A stretch of 64,000 bases of DNA, taken from contig NZ_JAHXBG010000017.1 of assembly GCF_020103725.1 (NCBI RefSeq), forward strand, positions 177,441-241,440. Reading direction: 5' to 3'. Position numbers and translations under genes: made by a program. The notes below the pieces were generated by a model. It ran no database searches and was not told the DNA's origin. It saw only the letters and a list, made by a program, of their open reading frames with translations. Origin of the DNA: Hyalangium gracile (GTDB lineage Bacteria > Myxococcota > Myxococcia > Myxococcales > Myxococcaceae). This document shows positions 17,320-25,279 of this stretch, piece after piece; the first letter of the stretch is position 1; each line of letters begins with the position of its first letter.

Positions 17320-18501
17320 ATGGAACACAAGGGGCTGGTGTCGAGAGTGGCGGAGCAGTTGGAGCAAACGATTGCCCTGGGGCAGTGGCCCAAAGGCAGG
17401 CTGCCTTCCGAGCGGCAGATGGCCCAGCGCTATGGGGTGTCGCGCACCACCATCCGAGGAGCCCTCCAGGGGCTGGCCGCCAGAGGACTCATCGTCCAAC
17501 ACCCCGGGCGACAGAGCCGCACGGTGCCACTGGGCGAAGCTCTGTCGCTGGAGAGCCTGAAGCTGCTGCTGCCCGAGGGCCGTAAAGACATGGATCGCCG
17601 GCCGCTGCTCGAGGGGTACTTCGCCCTCAAGCGGGAGGTGACGGTAGAACTACTGGCTGCCTGCTGCGAGCACGCCAGCCAGCAAGACGTGGAGCAGCTG
17701 CTCAATGCCAGCTTCGCGTTGAGAGATGAGGCCCGCTGGCAGGAGAAGCGCATCCGGTGGGTGGAGCGAGAGTTCGACCTGCTGCGGCTGGCGGCCCAAG
17801 GCGCGGACCGTCCCGGCCACCTGCTGCTCCTGATGTCGTTGGAGAAGGCTTTCCGGGGACTGGCGGACGCGCTGCTCCCCGCGCTGCAACCCGAGGCCCT
17901 CCAGCAGTGGGCCCAGTGCATGTTCAACGCCCTGGCCGACCGTGACGCCCAGGCCCTTCGCCAACAGCTGCCGGCGCTGCTGAAGGCTGCCGATGAGCCG
18001 CTGCTCGACCGGCTGGCCCCTGTGCGTGATTCGCACACTGCGCCTGCGCCCCCACCGCCTGCCGGGGAGGTGCCCGTGTCGGGCGAGAACGCCAGCAACT
18101 GGTCTGCTTGTCATACCAGTTCGCAACAAGTCGAGCCGACAGGGAGGCCCCCGGTCCACGAGGAGGTTTGTGCCAACGAGCGTCCCTCGGCGAGCCGGAA
18201 CGCTCCCGCAGCCCCAGCCGCCCCGCTCTCTGCTTGCGAGGTGCAGGACAATTCCTGCGGCTCCGAACCCATTGCGGCCCCACCTGCCCCTCGCTCCTCT
18301 GATGGAGGTGTTCCTGGAAGGCCCTGTTATCCGCCCACCCTGATGCTTGCCTGGCCGCCTTCTTCCTCCTCGGCAGTGCCGGCAGCAGACACCGAGGGCC
18401 CGCCTGCTCCGTGCCAGGCAGATTCAACCGTCGCCGTGGCAAGGCAGCCTGTACCGAGCGAGAGCGAGGCCGCTCTGCCGGTGAACGAGGGAGAGGCCTG
18501 A
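17320..18501 (+). CDS. GntR-family transcriptional regulator with long low-complexity tail
   Basis: A 393-residue protein. Residues about 1-75 form a GntR winged helix: VAEQLEQTIALGQWPKGRLP, SERQMAQRYGVSRTTIRGAL, LAARGLIVQHPGR. A helical region (about 85-235) with LEGYFALKREVTVELLAACC looks like a FadR/FCD-type effector domain. The last 150 residues are rich in Pro, Ala, Ser and Cys with no predicted fold, which is unusual for GntR proteins. ATG 17320 was chosen because it starts just before the helix-turn-helix; ATG 17287 and TTG 17266 are in-frame alternatives. It is 208 bases downstream of the unknown gene on the same strand, so it may regulate that pair, but I see no operator to prove this. 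Confidence 0.75.
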   Translation: MEHKGLVSRVAEQLEQTIALGQWPKGRLPSERQMAQRYGVSRTTIRGALQGLAARGLIVQHPGRQSRTVPLGEALSLESLKLLLPEGRKDMDRRPLLEGYFALKREVTVELLAACCEHASQQDVEQLLNASFALRDEARWQEKRIRWVEREFDLLRLAAQGADRPGHLLLLMSLEKAFRGLADALLPALQPEALQQWAQCMFNALADRDAQALRQQLPALLKAADEPLLDRLAPVRDSHTAPAPPPPAGEVPVSGENASNWSACHTSSQQVEPTGRPPVHEEVCANERPSASRNAPAAPAAPLSACEVQDNSCGSEPIAAPPAPRSSDGGVPGRPCYPPTLMLAWPPSSSSAVPAADTEGPPAPCQADSTVAVARQPVPSESEAALPVNEGEA

Positions 18502-18741
18502 GCCTCTGGTCCCAGCGGCACGTTAGGGGTGGGCGCTCACCACCGCTCAGGTGGGCGCCTCGGATTGGAGGCGACGGCCCCCTCTTGTCCACGACACCAC
18601 TGTCCTGCCCGTTGGCTCAGGTCTACTCTGGCTCGTGGCTTCGCGTTCCACTCCCTCACCCAACTTCCTTGAAGGGGGTTGGACCCGCCGTAAGTAGGGG
18701 CTTTCAGGTAAGGTCCGCCGGTTTTCGGAGAGAACGAGACC

Positions 18742-19908
18742 GTGCGGAAGATCCTCTACCTCGAACCCGTGGGCGGCATCGCGGGAGACATGTTCCTCGC
18801 AGCCGTGGTGGACCTCGGTGTGTCACCCGATGCCATCGCCCAGGCCCTCAGCGGGCTGAAGGTGCCCGGCTGGAAGCTGGCAGTGAGCCGAGCCGTGCGC
18901 CATGCCATCAGCGGCACACACCTGGATGTCGTGCTGGACGAGCGGGAGGCCCACCCGCACCGCGCCTACTCGGACATCCAGCGCCTCATCGAAGCGGCGG
19001 ACACGCTCTCGGAGAAGGCCAAGGCCCGCGCCCTGGCGGTGTTCCGCGCCATCGGCGAGGCGGAGGCGAAGGTGCACGGCGTCTCCATCAACGACATCCA
19101 CTTCCACGAAGTGGGCGCGGTGGACTCCATCGTGGACATCTGCGGCGCGGCCGTGGTGCTGGAGTTGCTGGGAGATCCAGAGGTGCACGCCGCGCCGCCG
19201 CCGCTGGGCAGCGGGACCATCCGGGTGGCGCACGGGAGCATGCCCATCCCGGTGCCGGCGACGCTGGAGCTGCTCAGGGATGTGCCGGTGCGCTTCGAGG
19301 GCGTGGGAGAGCTGACGACGCCCACGGGCGCGGCGCTGCTGAAGGTGCTGACGCGCATCGGCCACCCGCCGGACTTCATCGTGGAGCGCGTGGGCTACGG
19401 CGTCGGGACGAAGGACTTCAAGGACCGGCCGAACGTGCTGCGCGCGTCGCTGGGGCGCGCGGAGGACAAGGCCGAGGGCCTCTGGGTGCTGGAGGCCAAC
19501 CTGGACGACAGCACGCCGCAGCTCCTGGGCTATCTGGTGGAACGGCTGCTGGCGGTGGGCGCGCTGGATTCATGGGTGACGCCCGTGGTGATGAAGAAGG
19601 GGCGGCCCGGGCACCTGCTGAGCGTGATGGTGGAGGGCGGCAAGCGCGAGGCGGTGATGGACGTGGTGCTGCGCGAGTCCACGACGCTCGGGGTGCGCTT
19701 CCACCGGGTGGAGCGCCAGGCGCTGGAGCGCGACTGGGTGGAGGTGGAGACGCCGTGGGGCCGGGTGCGGGTGAAGCGCGGCCTGCGCGGTGGCGAGGTA
19801 CTCAACGCCCACCCGGAGTTCGAGGACTGCCGCCGGGTGGCCGAGGCCGCGGGAGTCCCGATCAAACAGGTGATGACCGCGGCGATGGCGGCCCTGGCCA
19901 AAGCGTGA
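18742..19908 (+). CDS. larC: LarC-type nickel pincer cofactor biosynthesis protein
   Basis: A 388-residue LarC, which inserts nickel into the pyridinium-dithiocarboxylate cofactor of lactate racemase-type enzymes. The signature EPVGGIAGDMFLAAVVDLG is at residues 8-26; SINDIHFHEVGAVDSIVDI and PLGSGTIRVAHGSMPIPVPA follow, and the C-terminal domain contains NLDDSTPQLLGYLVERLL and VMKKGRPGHLLSVM. Both LarC halves are in one frame, unlike the Lactiplantibacillus gene, which needs a programmed frameshift. The start is GTG 18742. Its last 47 bases overlap the convergent dehydrogenase gene. larB is at 5293; larA and larE are absent from the window. Confidence 0.9.
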   Translation: MRKILYLEPVGGIAGDMFLAAVVDLGVSPDAIAQALSGLKVPGWKLAVSRAVRHAISGTHLDVVLDEREAHPHRAYSDIQRLIEAADTLSEKAKARALAVFRAIGEAEAKVHGVSINDIHFHEVGAVDSIVDICGAAVVLELLGDPEVHAAPPPLGSGTIRVAHGSMPIPVPATLELLRDVPVRFEGVGELTTPTGAALLKVLTRIGHPPDFIVERVGYGVGTKDFKDRPNVLRASLGRAEDKAEGLWVLEANLDDSTPQLLGYLVERLLAVGALDSWVTPVVMKKGRPGHLLSVMVEGGKREAVMDVVLRESTTLGVRFHRVERQALERDWVEVETPWGRVRVKRGLRGGEVLNAHPEFEDCRRVAEAAGVPIKQVMTAAMAALAKA

Positions 19909-20887
19909 CGCGGCGTCCCTCCTCCTCGGAACGCACGGCAGCGGCCAGGAGGCGCTGGACGATGGCGGCCTCCTCCAGCCTCGCCAGTTCCGTGAGCGGC
20001 GCGCCGTGAAGCGCCGCGAGGAAGTGACGGGCGGTCTCCACGTGGGCCTGCGCCCAGGGCTCACGCTCTCCTTCCCGGGGCTCGAGGCCCGGAGCCAGAT
20101 CCGTCCAGGCACCGCCCCGGAAGCACCGCACGGCTGAGACGCACCATCCGGTCCGGGAGGGCACGTACCCACCAGAGAGCCCGGCCTCCCAGTCCCGCCC
20201 CAGGAGCGTCCAGCCACCCTGGAGGCCCGGCTCTGGACACGCGGCGTGGGTGAGGACAGCGACCGCTCCAGAGGAGAGGCCCACCTGCAGCGCGGCGGTG
20301 TGGACGGGACGGCCGGACAGCGAGGCCTGGACCCACACGGGAGAGGCCCGGGCGAGCCAGAAGGCCGTATCGAGCAGATGAGAGACGCCATCCCAGTCGG
20401 CCGACGCCGCCGTGAACGGACCAGGACCCTCTCCGCCCATGCGGACGAAGCTGTTTCGCAGCGTGACGACGAGGTGGCGCAAGGGATTCCCAGCGAGCCA
20501 GTCCCGCAGCGCCCGGAAGGGCGGGAGCATCCGATAGGGAAAGTTCACCGCGCACAGACGGCCTGACGCCTTCGCCCGGGCGACGAGCGCGAGGGCATCC
20601 GCCTCCGTGCCGGCGAGCGGCTTCTCGCAGAGCACGGCGCACCCCGCGTCGAGCGCCGCCTCGACATGCTCTCGATGGAGCGCGTCCGGGCTGGCCACGA
20701 CCACGGCGTCCACAGCCTCACAGAGCTCTCGCACCCGCGTGGTGGCCAGCGGAATGCCCTCCCGATCAGCCACTGTGCGAGTGTGCTCCAGGTTCTGCCC
20801 GCACAGCGCGGTCACTTCAGCGCCCGCGGCGCGGAATGCCCCCACGTGCATCAATCCCCACTTCGTCCCGATGACTCCGATGCGCAC
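19862..20887 (-). CDS. Gfo/Idh/MocA-family NAD(P)-dependent dehydrogenase
   Basis: A 341-residue protein. The N-terminal Rossmann motif is VRIGVIGTKWGLMHVGAFR, the segment VVVASPDALHREHVEAAL follows and the family hallmark EKP is seen in AVLCEKPLAGTEADA. The C-terminal half is the alpha/beta substrate domain, with DGVSHLLDTAFWLA probably carrying the active-site His. These enzymes oxidise or reduce sugars, inositols and related compounds; the substrate is not readable from sequence. GTG at 20887 was chosen because it places the Rossmann strand at the N-terminus; the frame is open further upstream but that part is not protein-like. It overlaps the 3' end of larC and is divergent from the DUF2238 gene. 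Confidence 0.83.
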   Translation of the reverse strand: MRIGVIGTKWGLMHVGAFRAAGAEVTALCGQNLEHTRTVADREGIPLATTRVRELCEAVDAVVVASPDALHREHVEAALDAGCAVLCEKPLAGTEADALALVARAKASGRLCAVNFPYRMLPPFRALRDWLAGNPLRHLVVTLRNSFVRMGGEGPGPFTAASADWDGVSHLLDTAFWLARASPVWVQASLSGRPVHTAALQVGLSSGAVAVLTHAACPEPGLQGGWTLLGRDWEAGLSGGYVPSRTGWCVSAVRCFRGGAWTDLAPGLEPREGEREPWAQAHVETARHFLAALHGAPLTELARLEEAAIVQRLLAAAVRSEEEGRRVTLWPGPPSPRSSPV

Positions 20888-20995
20888 GCACCGAGCCTGC
20901 CAGAGGAAGCGGCCCCTGTGGCCACGCTCCGAGCCGCCGGAGGCCAGGCGTCGACGAATCCACACAGCGGGAGAACCGTGGCAGGCTGCCTGATC

Positions 20996-21733
20996 ATGTC
21001 CTCCGCCTCCCTCCCGTACGACCCCAGCTCGCCGCAGGGCGCTCTCGGGGGCTCCTCCCTCCCTGCCGTGCATGGAACGCGCGAGGAGGCCCGGCTGCCC
21101 CTGGTGCTCCTGGCGATCCTGGTGCCCATCCTCCTGTTCACGCTGATCATGAGCCCGCAGGGGCACCTCAACTGGCTGCTGGAGACGGGGCCGGGGCTCA
21201 TCGGCATCGCGGTGCTCGCGGGCACCTTCCGCCGCTTCCCCATGTCCCGGTGGATCTACGTCTGCGTCTTCCTGCACATCCTCGTGCTGACGTACGGCGC
21301 CTACTACACCTACGCGCTCACACCGCTGGGCAACTGGGCCCGTGACAGCTTCGACCTGTCACGCAATCCGTATGATCGCGTGGGCCACTTCGTGCAGGGC
21401 TTCTTCCCGGCCTTCATCATCCGCGAGGTGCTGCTCCGGCTCACCCCGCTGCGGCGCGGAGGGTGGCTGAACTTCCTCACGGGCTCGGTGGCCCTGGCCA
21501 TCAGCGCCTGCTACGAGTTCATCGAGTGGTGGGCCGCGCTCATCCTGGATCCGGAGGGCGGCGACAAGTTCCTCGGCACCCAGGGCGACATCTGGGACGC
21601 GCAGTGGGACATGTTCATGTGCCTCATCGGCGCCACCCTGGCCATGCTGCTCTTCGGCCGGGCCCACTACCGCAGCCTCGAGCGGCTGATCTCCCGACGC
21701 GCGCCCGCGGCGGCACCGCCTCCCTCGGCGTGA
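20996..21733 (+). CDS. DUF2238 (YjdF-type) inner-membrane protein
   Basis: A 245-residue protein with about six membrane segments, among them LVLLAILVPILLFTLIM, GLIGIAVLAGTF, WIYVCVFLHILVLTYGAYY and DMFMCLIGATLAMLLFG. Family-typical acidic and aromatic blocks lie between them: NPYDRVGHFVQGFFPAFIIR, ACYEFIEWW and GTQGDIWDAQWDM. These are the conserved parts of the DUF2238/YjdF family, whose function is unknown. ATG 20996 is 108 bases from the divergent dehydrogenase gene. The C-terminus is a short Pro/Ala tail. Confidence 0.85.
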   Translation: MSSASLPYDPSSPQGALGGSSLPAVHGTREEARLPLVLLAILVPILLFTLIMSPQGHLNWLLETGPGLIGIAVLAGTFRRFPMSRWIYVCVFLHILVLTYGAYYTYALTPLGNWARDSFDLSRNPYDRVGHFVQGFFPAFIIREVLLRLTPLRRGGWLNFLTGSVALAISACYEFIEWWAALILDPEGGDKFLGTQGDIWDAQWDMFMCLIGATLAMLLFGRAHYRSLERLISRRAPAAAPPPSA

Positions 21734-21760
21734 AGGAGGCGGTGGCGGGAACCTGTCCCT

Positions 21761-22378
21761 CTACCCGGGAGCCGCGGCCTCGCCGGGGACGGGCAGCGGC
21801 CACCGGGAGAACGCCTTGACCCAGGCCCGGCGCAGGTAGTCCAGCGCCTCGAACTTCTCCGCCTCGCCGAGCCCCTGCGCGTCGGCGGGTGCCTGGGACC
21901 ACCACCCGAAGTTGAAGAGCACCAGCGCCCGGTGCTCCTTCACCGCGGACGGCTCGAGCGAGCGCAGCGCGCGCAGCTGCCCCGCGAGGGGCGCCCCCAG
22001 CGTGGACTCGGGGCCTCGGTACCGCGGGCCGTAATGCGCCTCCGTGAACCGGATGGGCCCCGCGATGCGGCGGTTGAACTCCGCCAGCTGCTCCGCGGGC
22101 ACCCAGAGCTCCTGGTGCGCGCCCCCGCCCACGGTGTGGACCTCGAAGCCCTCGAGGTACGCGGTGCTCACGTCGAACTCGGTGATGAAGCCCGCGTACC
22201 CGGAGCCCGGGTCGGGCGTGTTCCAGCCCCGGGCGATCTGCCGCGCATACTCCTCGTTCATCACCGGGTAGAAGATGGGCTGCTCCGGCAGGCGTGGCGG
22301 GAAGCCGGAGCACTCGCTGCCCAGCACCAACTCGGCCTCCTTGAGCCCCACGGGGCGATACAGCGTGCGAGTGGCCAT
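21761..22378 (-). CDS. Uncharacterised soluble protein, ADP-ribosylation/crystallin-J1-annotated type
   Basis: A 205-residue protein. Its first 115 residues (YRPVGLKEAELVLGSECSGF, FPPRLPEQPIFYPVMNEEYA, TVGGGAHQELWVPAEQLAEF) look like a small bacterial family that databases often label ADP-ribosylation/crystallin J1; I know no demonstrated activity for it and the label may be spurious. Residues about 130-205 add an Arg/Trp-containing tail (VLFNFGWWSQAP, RRAWVKAFSRW). The ATG (22378) overlaps the TGA of the upstream lipoprotein nuclease gene (TGATG), so the two are likely cotranslated. No signal peptide, so it would be cytoplasmic even though its partner is exported. Confidence 0.7.
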   Translation of the reverse strand: MATRTLYRPVGLKEAELVLGSECSGFPPRLPEQPIFYPVMNEEYARQIARGWNTPDPGSGYAGFITEFDVSTAYLEGFEVHTVGGGAHQELWVPAEQLAEFNRRIAGPIRFTEAHYGPRYRGPESTLGAPLAGQLRALRSLEPSAVKEHRALVLFNFGWWSQAPADAQGLGEAEKFEALDYLRRAWVKAFSRWPLPVPGEAAAPG

Positions 22379-24432
22379 CAGAAGTCCGTGCCGCTCGCGC
22401 GCTTGCCGGGAGAGGCGCTGGTCCCCGAGGGCAGCGAGTCGTGGCGCACCCACGAGCCCGTCGTCGTGGCGTCCGGGCTCCGGTTGTACGAGACGCCCTG
22501 GTACGTGTCCCTGTAGTAGTAGCTATCCGCCACCGTGGCGTCGGGCCTCGCCAGGTACACCGTGTCTCCGTTGCTCCCCACGTTGACACCCCGGTTGAAC
22601 CGCAGCCCCTCGCCTCCGTTGGAGTACGTCGCGTTGAGCCAGCCCGAGGGCACCGCGGAGGCCCCCGAGAAGACGACGTACCCCTTGCCCGGCGCGAGCG
22701 TCGTCCCCGCCGCGAACACGTGCCGCGCGGGCTTCGTGCCGGAGTACGACTCCGCGTCGTGCAGCTTCCAGCCACCCAGGTCCACCGTCGTGCTCCCCGT
22801 GTTGACGACCTCCACGAACTGCTGGTCGAAGTCGATCTGCCCCGTGCTGGGGTTGATGTTGGGGTGGGGCAGGAACTCGTTGATGAACACCGATGAGGGC
22901 GGAGTGGGCGGAGGCAGCACCCGGCTGAAGTCGAAGTTGCTCACCACCGGGTAGTGATCGGAGGTCGTCGTGCCATAGCTGGGGATGTTGGGGCGCACGA
23001 TCGTGGCGGAGTTGGTCACGTAGTTGACGGCCAGCTCGTTGGTCACCAGCTGGTGGTCGATCACGTTGTCGAAGCCCACCGAGCTGCCCATCCCCGCCAG
23101 CGACAGCGGCCGGGTGATGAACGTGTACTCCACGGGAGCGTCGACGTAGTTCTGATAGGGCGAAGGCAGGTAGTTCTGGTCTGGGCCCCGGGCGATGGAC
23201 ACGTCCACGTCGTCGTTCCAGTCTCCCAGGACGATGACGCGCGAGCTGGGCAGCTGCGTGTCCAGGTACTGCTTGAGCGCGGCGCCCGCCGCCATGCGTT
23301 GATTGTAGTCCGACTGGTTGGTGTCGGCCTTCATGTGCAGCACGATGACCACCAGGTCCAGGCTCCTCTCGTCGCGCGTCACGCGCAGGTCCACCCGCAG
23401 GGGCGGGCGGCCCGCGAAGTCACCGGAGTTCCCGCTCAGGATCACCTCGGCCTTCTGGACGCTCACCAGGCTCGACTTGAAGAGCACGCCCACCTTCTGC
23501 TCGCCGGTGGAGTAGTTGGCGGAGCCATTCAGCACGGTCGGATCATTGGCGAGGAAGCCACCAAAGCCGCTCAGCTCCGCCTTGAGCGCGTTGAAGTGGT
23601 TGGTGTCGACGATCTCCGCCACTCCCCAGATGTCCGCCCCGATGTCGTTGATCACCGTGCGCACGTTGGTCAGCTGGAGCTGCTCGTTGGTGGGCCCATT
23701 GGTGATGCTCCCGAACCACTCGATGTTCCAGTTCGCCACCTCGAGCGGGAAGGGCGTGCCCGCATCCGGAACGCCACCATCCGTGGTGCCACCATCCGGA
23801 ATGCCACCATCCGAAGTGCCGCCATCCGTGCTGTCGAACCCCACCTGCAGGGTGAAAGACCGCGCCGACAGCGCCCCGTTGGCGTCCTGCACGCGCAGCG
23901 TCACCGGATGGCCTCCCAGGCCCTGCGGCACGCCCGAGAGCCTCCCCTCCGACGACAGGGACAGCGAGCCCGGCAGCGACCCGTCCGCCAGCGACCACCG
24001 CAGCGGAGGTCTGCCGCCCGTCGCGCTCAGCTGGACATCGTACGCCTGCCCCGCGGAGGCCCGGGGCAGCGCCGTGCTGGTGATCGCCGGAGCCGCGTAC
24101 ACCTTCAGCTCGTACGAGCGTGAGTCCTTCGCCCCGGTGGCATCGATCGCTTCCACGGTGAGCGTGTAGTCCCCCTCGCTCCGCGCGGGCCCCGTGAGCA
24201 GCGCCGTCGCCGAGTAGAACGAGAAGCCGTCCGGCACGTCCCCGATCGAGTACCGCAAGGGGGCAACGCCTCCGCTCGCGGTGAGGCGGACCTCATACGG
24301 CAGCCCCACCGTGGTGGACGCCAGGTCGATGTCAGGCAGCACCGGTCCGTCGGGCTCCTCACGGCTGTTGCACGCGCACAGCGCCGTGACGATGACGAGC
24401 ACCCTCGCCACTCGGGCGGAAAACATAGGCAT
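22378..24432 (-). CDS. Lipoprotein endonuclease/exonuclease/phosphatase-fold enzyme with lamin-tail domain
   Basis: A 684-residue predicted lipoprotein: MPMFSARVARVLVIVTALCAC puts the modified Cys at 21. Two putative Ig-like domains (about 35-120 and 120-205) precede an Asp/Gly/Thr linker made of five 15-bp repeats. The catalytic domain (about 230-540) has the EEP-fold landmarks: ANWNIEWFG, the metal-ligand Glu in WGVAEIVD, the His in VVIVLHMKAD, VLGDWNDDVD and TSDHYPVVSNF. A C-terminal lamin-tail domain (about 545-670) has FINEFLPHPN, FVEVVNTGSTTVDLGGWKLHD and LAPGKGYVVF. Secreted bacterial nucleases with this pair degrade extracellular DNA; that is the inferred role here. It is the first gene of a two-gene unit with the gene at 21761. 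Confidence 0.85.
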   Translation of the reverse strand: MPMFSARVARVLVIVTALCACNSREEPDGPVLPDIDLASTTVGLPYEVRLTASGGVAPLRYSIGDVPDGFSFYSATALLTGPARSEGDYTLTVEAIDATGAKDSRSYELKVYAAPAITSTALPRASAGQAYDVQLSATGGRPPLRWSLADGSLPGSLSLSSEGRLSGVPQGLGGHPVTLRVQDANGALSARSFTLQVGFDSTDGGTSDGGIPDGGTTDGGVPDAGTPFPLEVANWNIEWFGSITNGPTNEQLQLTNVRTVINDIGADIWGVAEIVDTNHFNALKAELSGFGGFLANDPTVLNGSANYSTGEQKVGVLFKSSLVSVQKAEVILSGNSGDFAGRPPLRVDLRVTRDERSLDLVVIVLHMKADTNQSDYNQRMAAGAALKQYLDTQLPSSRVIVLGDWNDDVDVSIARGPDQNYLPSPYQNYVDAPVEYTFITRPLSLAGMGSSVGFDNVIDHQLVTNELAVNYVTNSATIVRPNIPSYGTTTSDHYPVVSNFDFSRVLPPPTPPSSVFINEFLPHPNINPSTGQIDFDQQFVEVVNTGSTTVDLGGWKLHDAESYSGTKPARHVFAAGTTLAPGKGYVVFSGASAVPSGWLNATYSNGGEGLRFNRGVNVGSNGDTVYLARPDATVADSYYYRDTYQGVSYNRSPDATTTGSWVRHDSLPSGTSASPGKRASGTDF
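23758..23832 (-). repeat. Five 15-bp tandem repeats encoding an Asp-Gly-Gly linker
   Basis: Units begin at 23758, 23773, 23788, 23803 and 23818 on the + strand, with the shared core CATCCG and small changes between copies. On the coding strand they give DGG-(T/I/V)-x steps between the Ig-like and nuclease domains of the lipoprotein. Confidence 0.75.
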
Positions 24433-24651
24433 ACACTCCGGAAGGGGGCCCCTGGCTCCGAGGGCCCGAGAATAGAGGCACTCTACAGTGACACGGTGCC
24501 CGGGCGTGAAGAGCACTTGCTCCGGCACCTGCCCCGCTGCAATCGCGCGGGCGCTCCGTCGTTTCTTCCACGAGCAGGAAAGCTTTGCGCTCGTGCCGGG
24601 CGTGAAGTCAGATGCGCCGGATTTCACACCCCTCGAGAGGAGGCACCCGAC

Positions 24652-25161
24652 ATGGCCGATCAGAAGTGGGAGAAGCAGCTCATGGAGTTCATCAAGCGCA
24701 CGGGCGAGGAGATCAAGCGCACGGGCGAGGAGATCAAGGTCGAGGCCCAGCGCCTCCTGGACGAGGTGAAGGATCCCGCCCGCCAGGCCAAGATCAAGGA
24801 GACCCTCAAGGATCTGCGCGACAAGGCCTCCACCATCTCCAAGGAAGCCGCCGAGACGCTGGAGAACGCGGTGCGCAAGGTGGAAGGCGCCGTGGGCTCC
24901 GCCCTGGACATGAACAAGCCCGAGGACGCCCCCAAGGCCTCCTCCAAGGCCTCCTCCAAGGCCTCCTCCAAGGCCTCTCCGGCCGCCGCTCCCACCCCCG
25001 CCGCCGAGCCCGCCGCCCCGTCCAAGCCTGCTCGCAAGGCCGGCAAGACGATCGGCAAGAAGGCGGGCGCGAAGAAGGCCGCGGGCGCCAAGAGCCCCGC
25101 CTCCAAGGCCCCCGCAAAGAAGGCGCCCAAGTCGATCGGACGCAAGAAGCCCTCCGCCTGA
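24652..25161 (+). CDS. Coiled-coil protein with histone-H1-like Lys/Ala tail
   Basis: A 169-residue protein of two parts. Residues 1-85 are strongly helical and charged (KQLMEFIKRTGEEIKRTGEE, VRKVEGAVGSAL), resembling phasin or apolipophorin-like coiled coils. Residues about 90-169 are almost only Lys, Ala, Ser and Pro, with KASS repeats and KKA/KAP steps like eukaryotic histone H1 C-termini and the bacterial AlgP/HupB tails. DNA binding or nucleoid packing is the usual inference for such tails. ATG 24652 follows GAGAGGAGG, a strong ribosome binding site. It is divergent from the nuclease lipoprotein gene and 118 bases upstream of grpE. Confidence 0.75.
   Translation: MADQKWEKQLMEFIKRTGEEIKRTGEEIKVEAQRLLDEVKDPARQAKIKETLKDLRDKASTISKEAAETLENAVRKVEGAVGSALDMNKPEDAPKASSKASSKASSKASPAAAPTPAAEPAAPSKPARKAGKTIGKKAGAKKAAGAKSPASKAPAKKAPKSIGRKKPSA
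24934..24978 (+). repeat. 12-bp tandem repeat encoding KASS
   Basis: AAGGCCTCCTCC occurs three times in perfect tandem (24934-24969), followed by a partial fourth copy to 24978. It codes for Lys-Ala-Ser-Ser steps in the basic tail and is likely to vary in number by slippage. Confidence 0.85.
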
Positions 25162-25244
25162 GGACGTTCTGCCCCGGGCGCACATCTTCAATGCCAACCC
25201 ATGGTTGGATGCCTGGCAGGGGTTCTTCCAGGCAGTTCGCGGGG

Positions 25245-25273
25245 TTGGAACGGTTCCGGACCCGTGACATAGT
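25245..25273 (+). promoter_or_regulatory. Candidate promoter with palindrome in front of grpE
   Basis: TTGGAA (25245-25250) and CATAGT (25268-25273) are 17 bases apart, each matching the sigma-70 consensus at four of six positions. The palindrome GGAACGGTTCC (25247-25257) overlaps the -35 box. Transcription from here would start about at the GTG of grpE (25280), which would make the message leaderless. Confidence 0.3.
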
Positions 25274-25279
25274 GCGAGC

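Noticed and set aside
15803..18501. A possible integrated mobile element
   Set aside because: No integrase, transposase, tRNA, direct repeats or terminal inverted repeats were seen at its borders. Only the gene content and milder codon bias are unusual.
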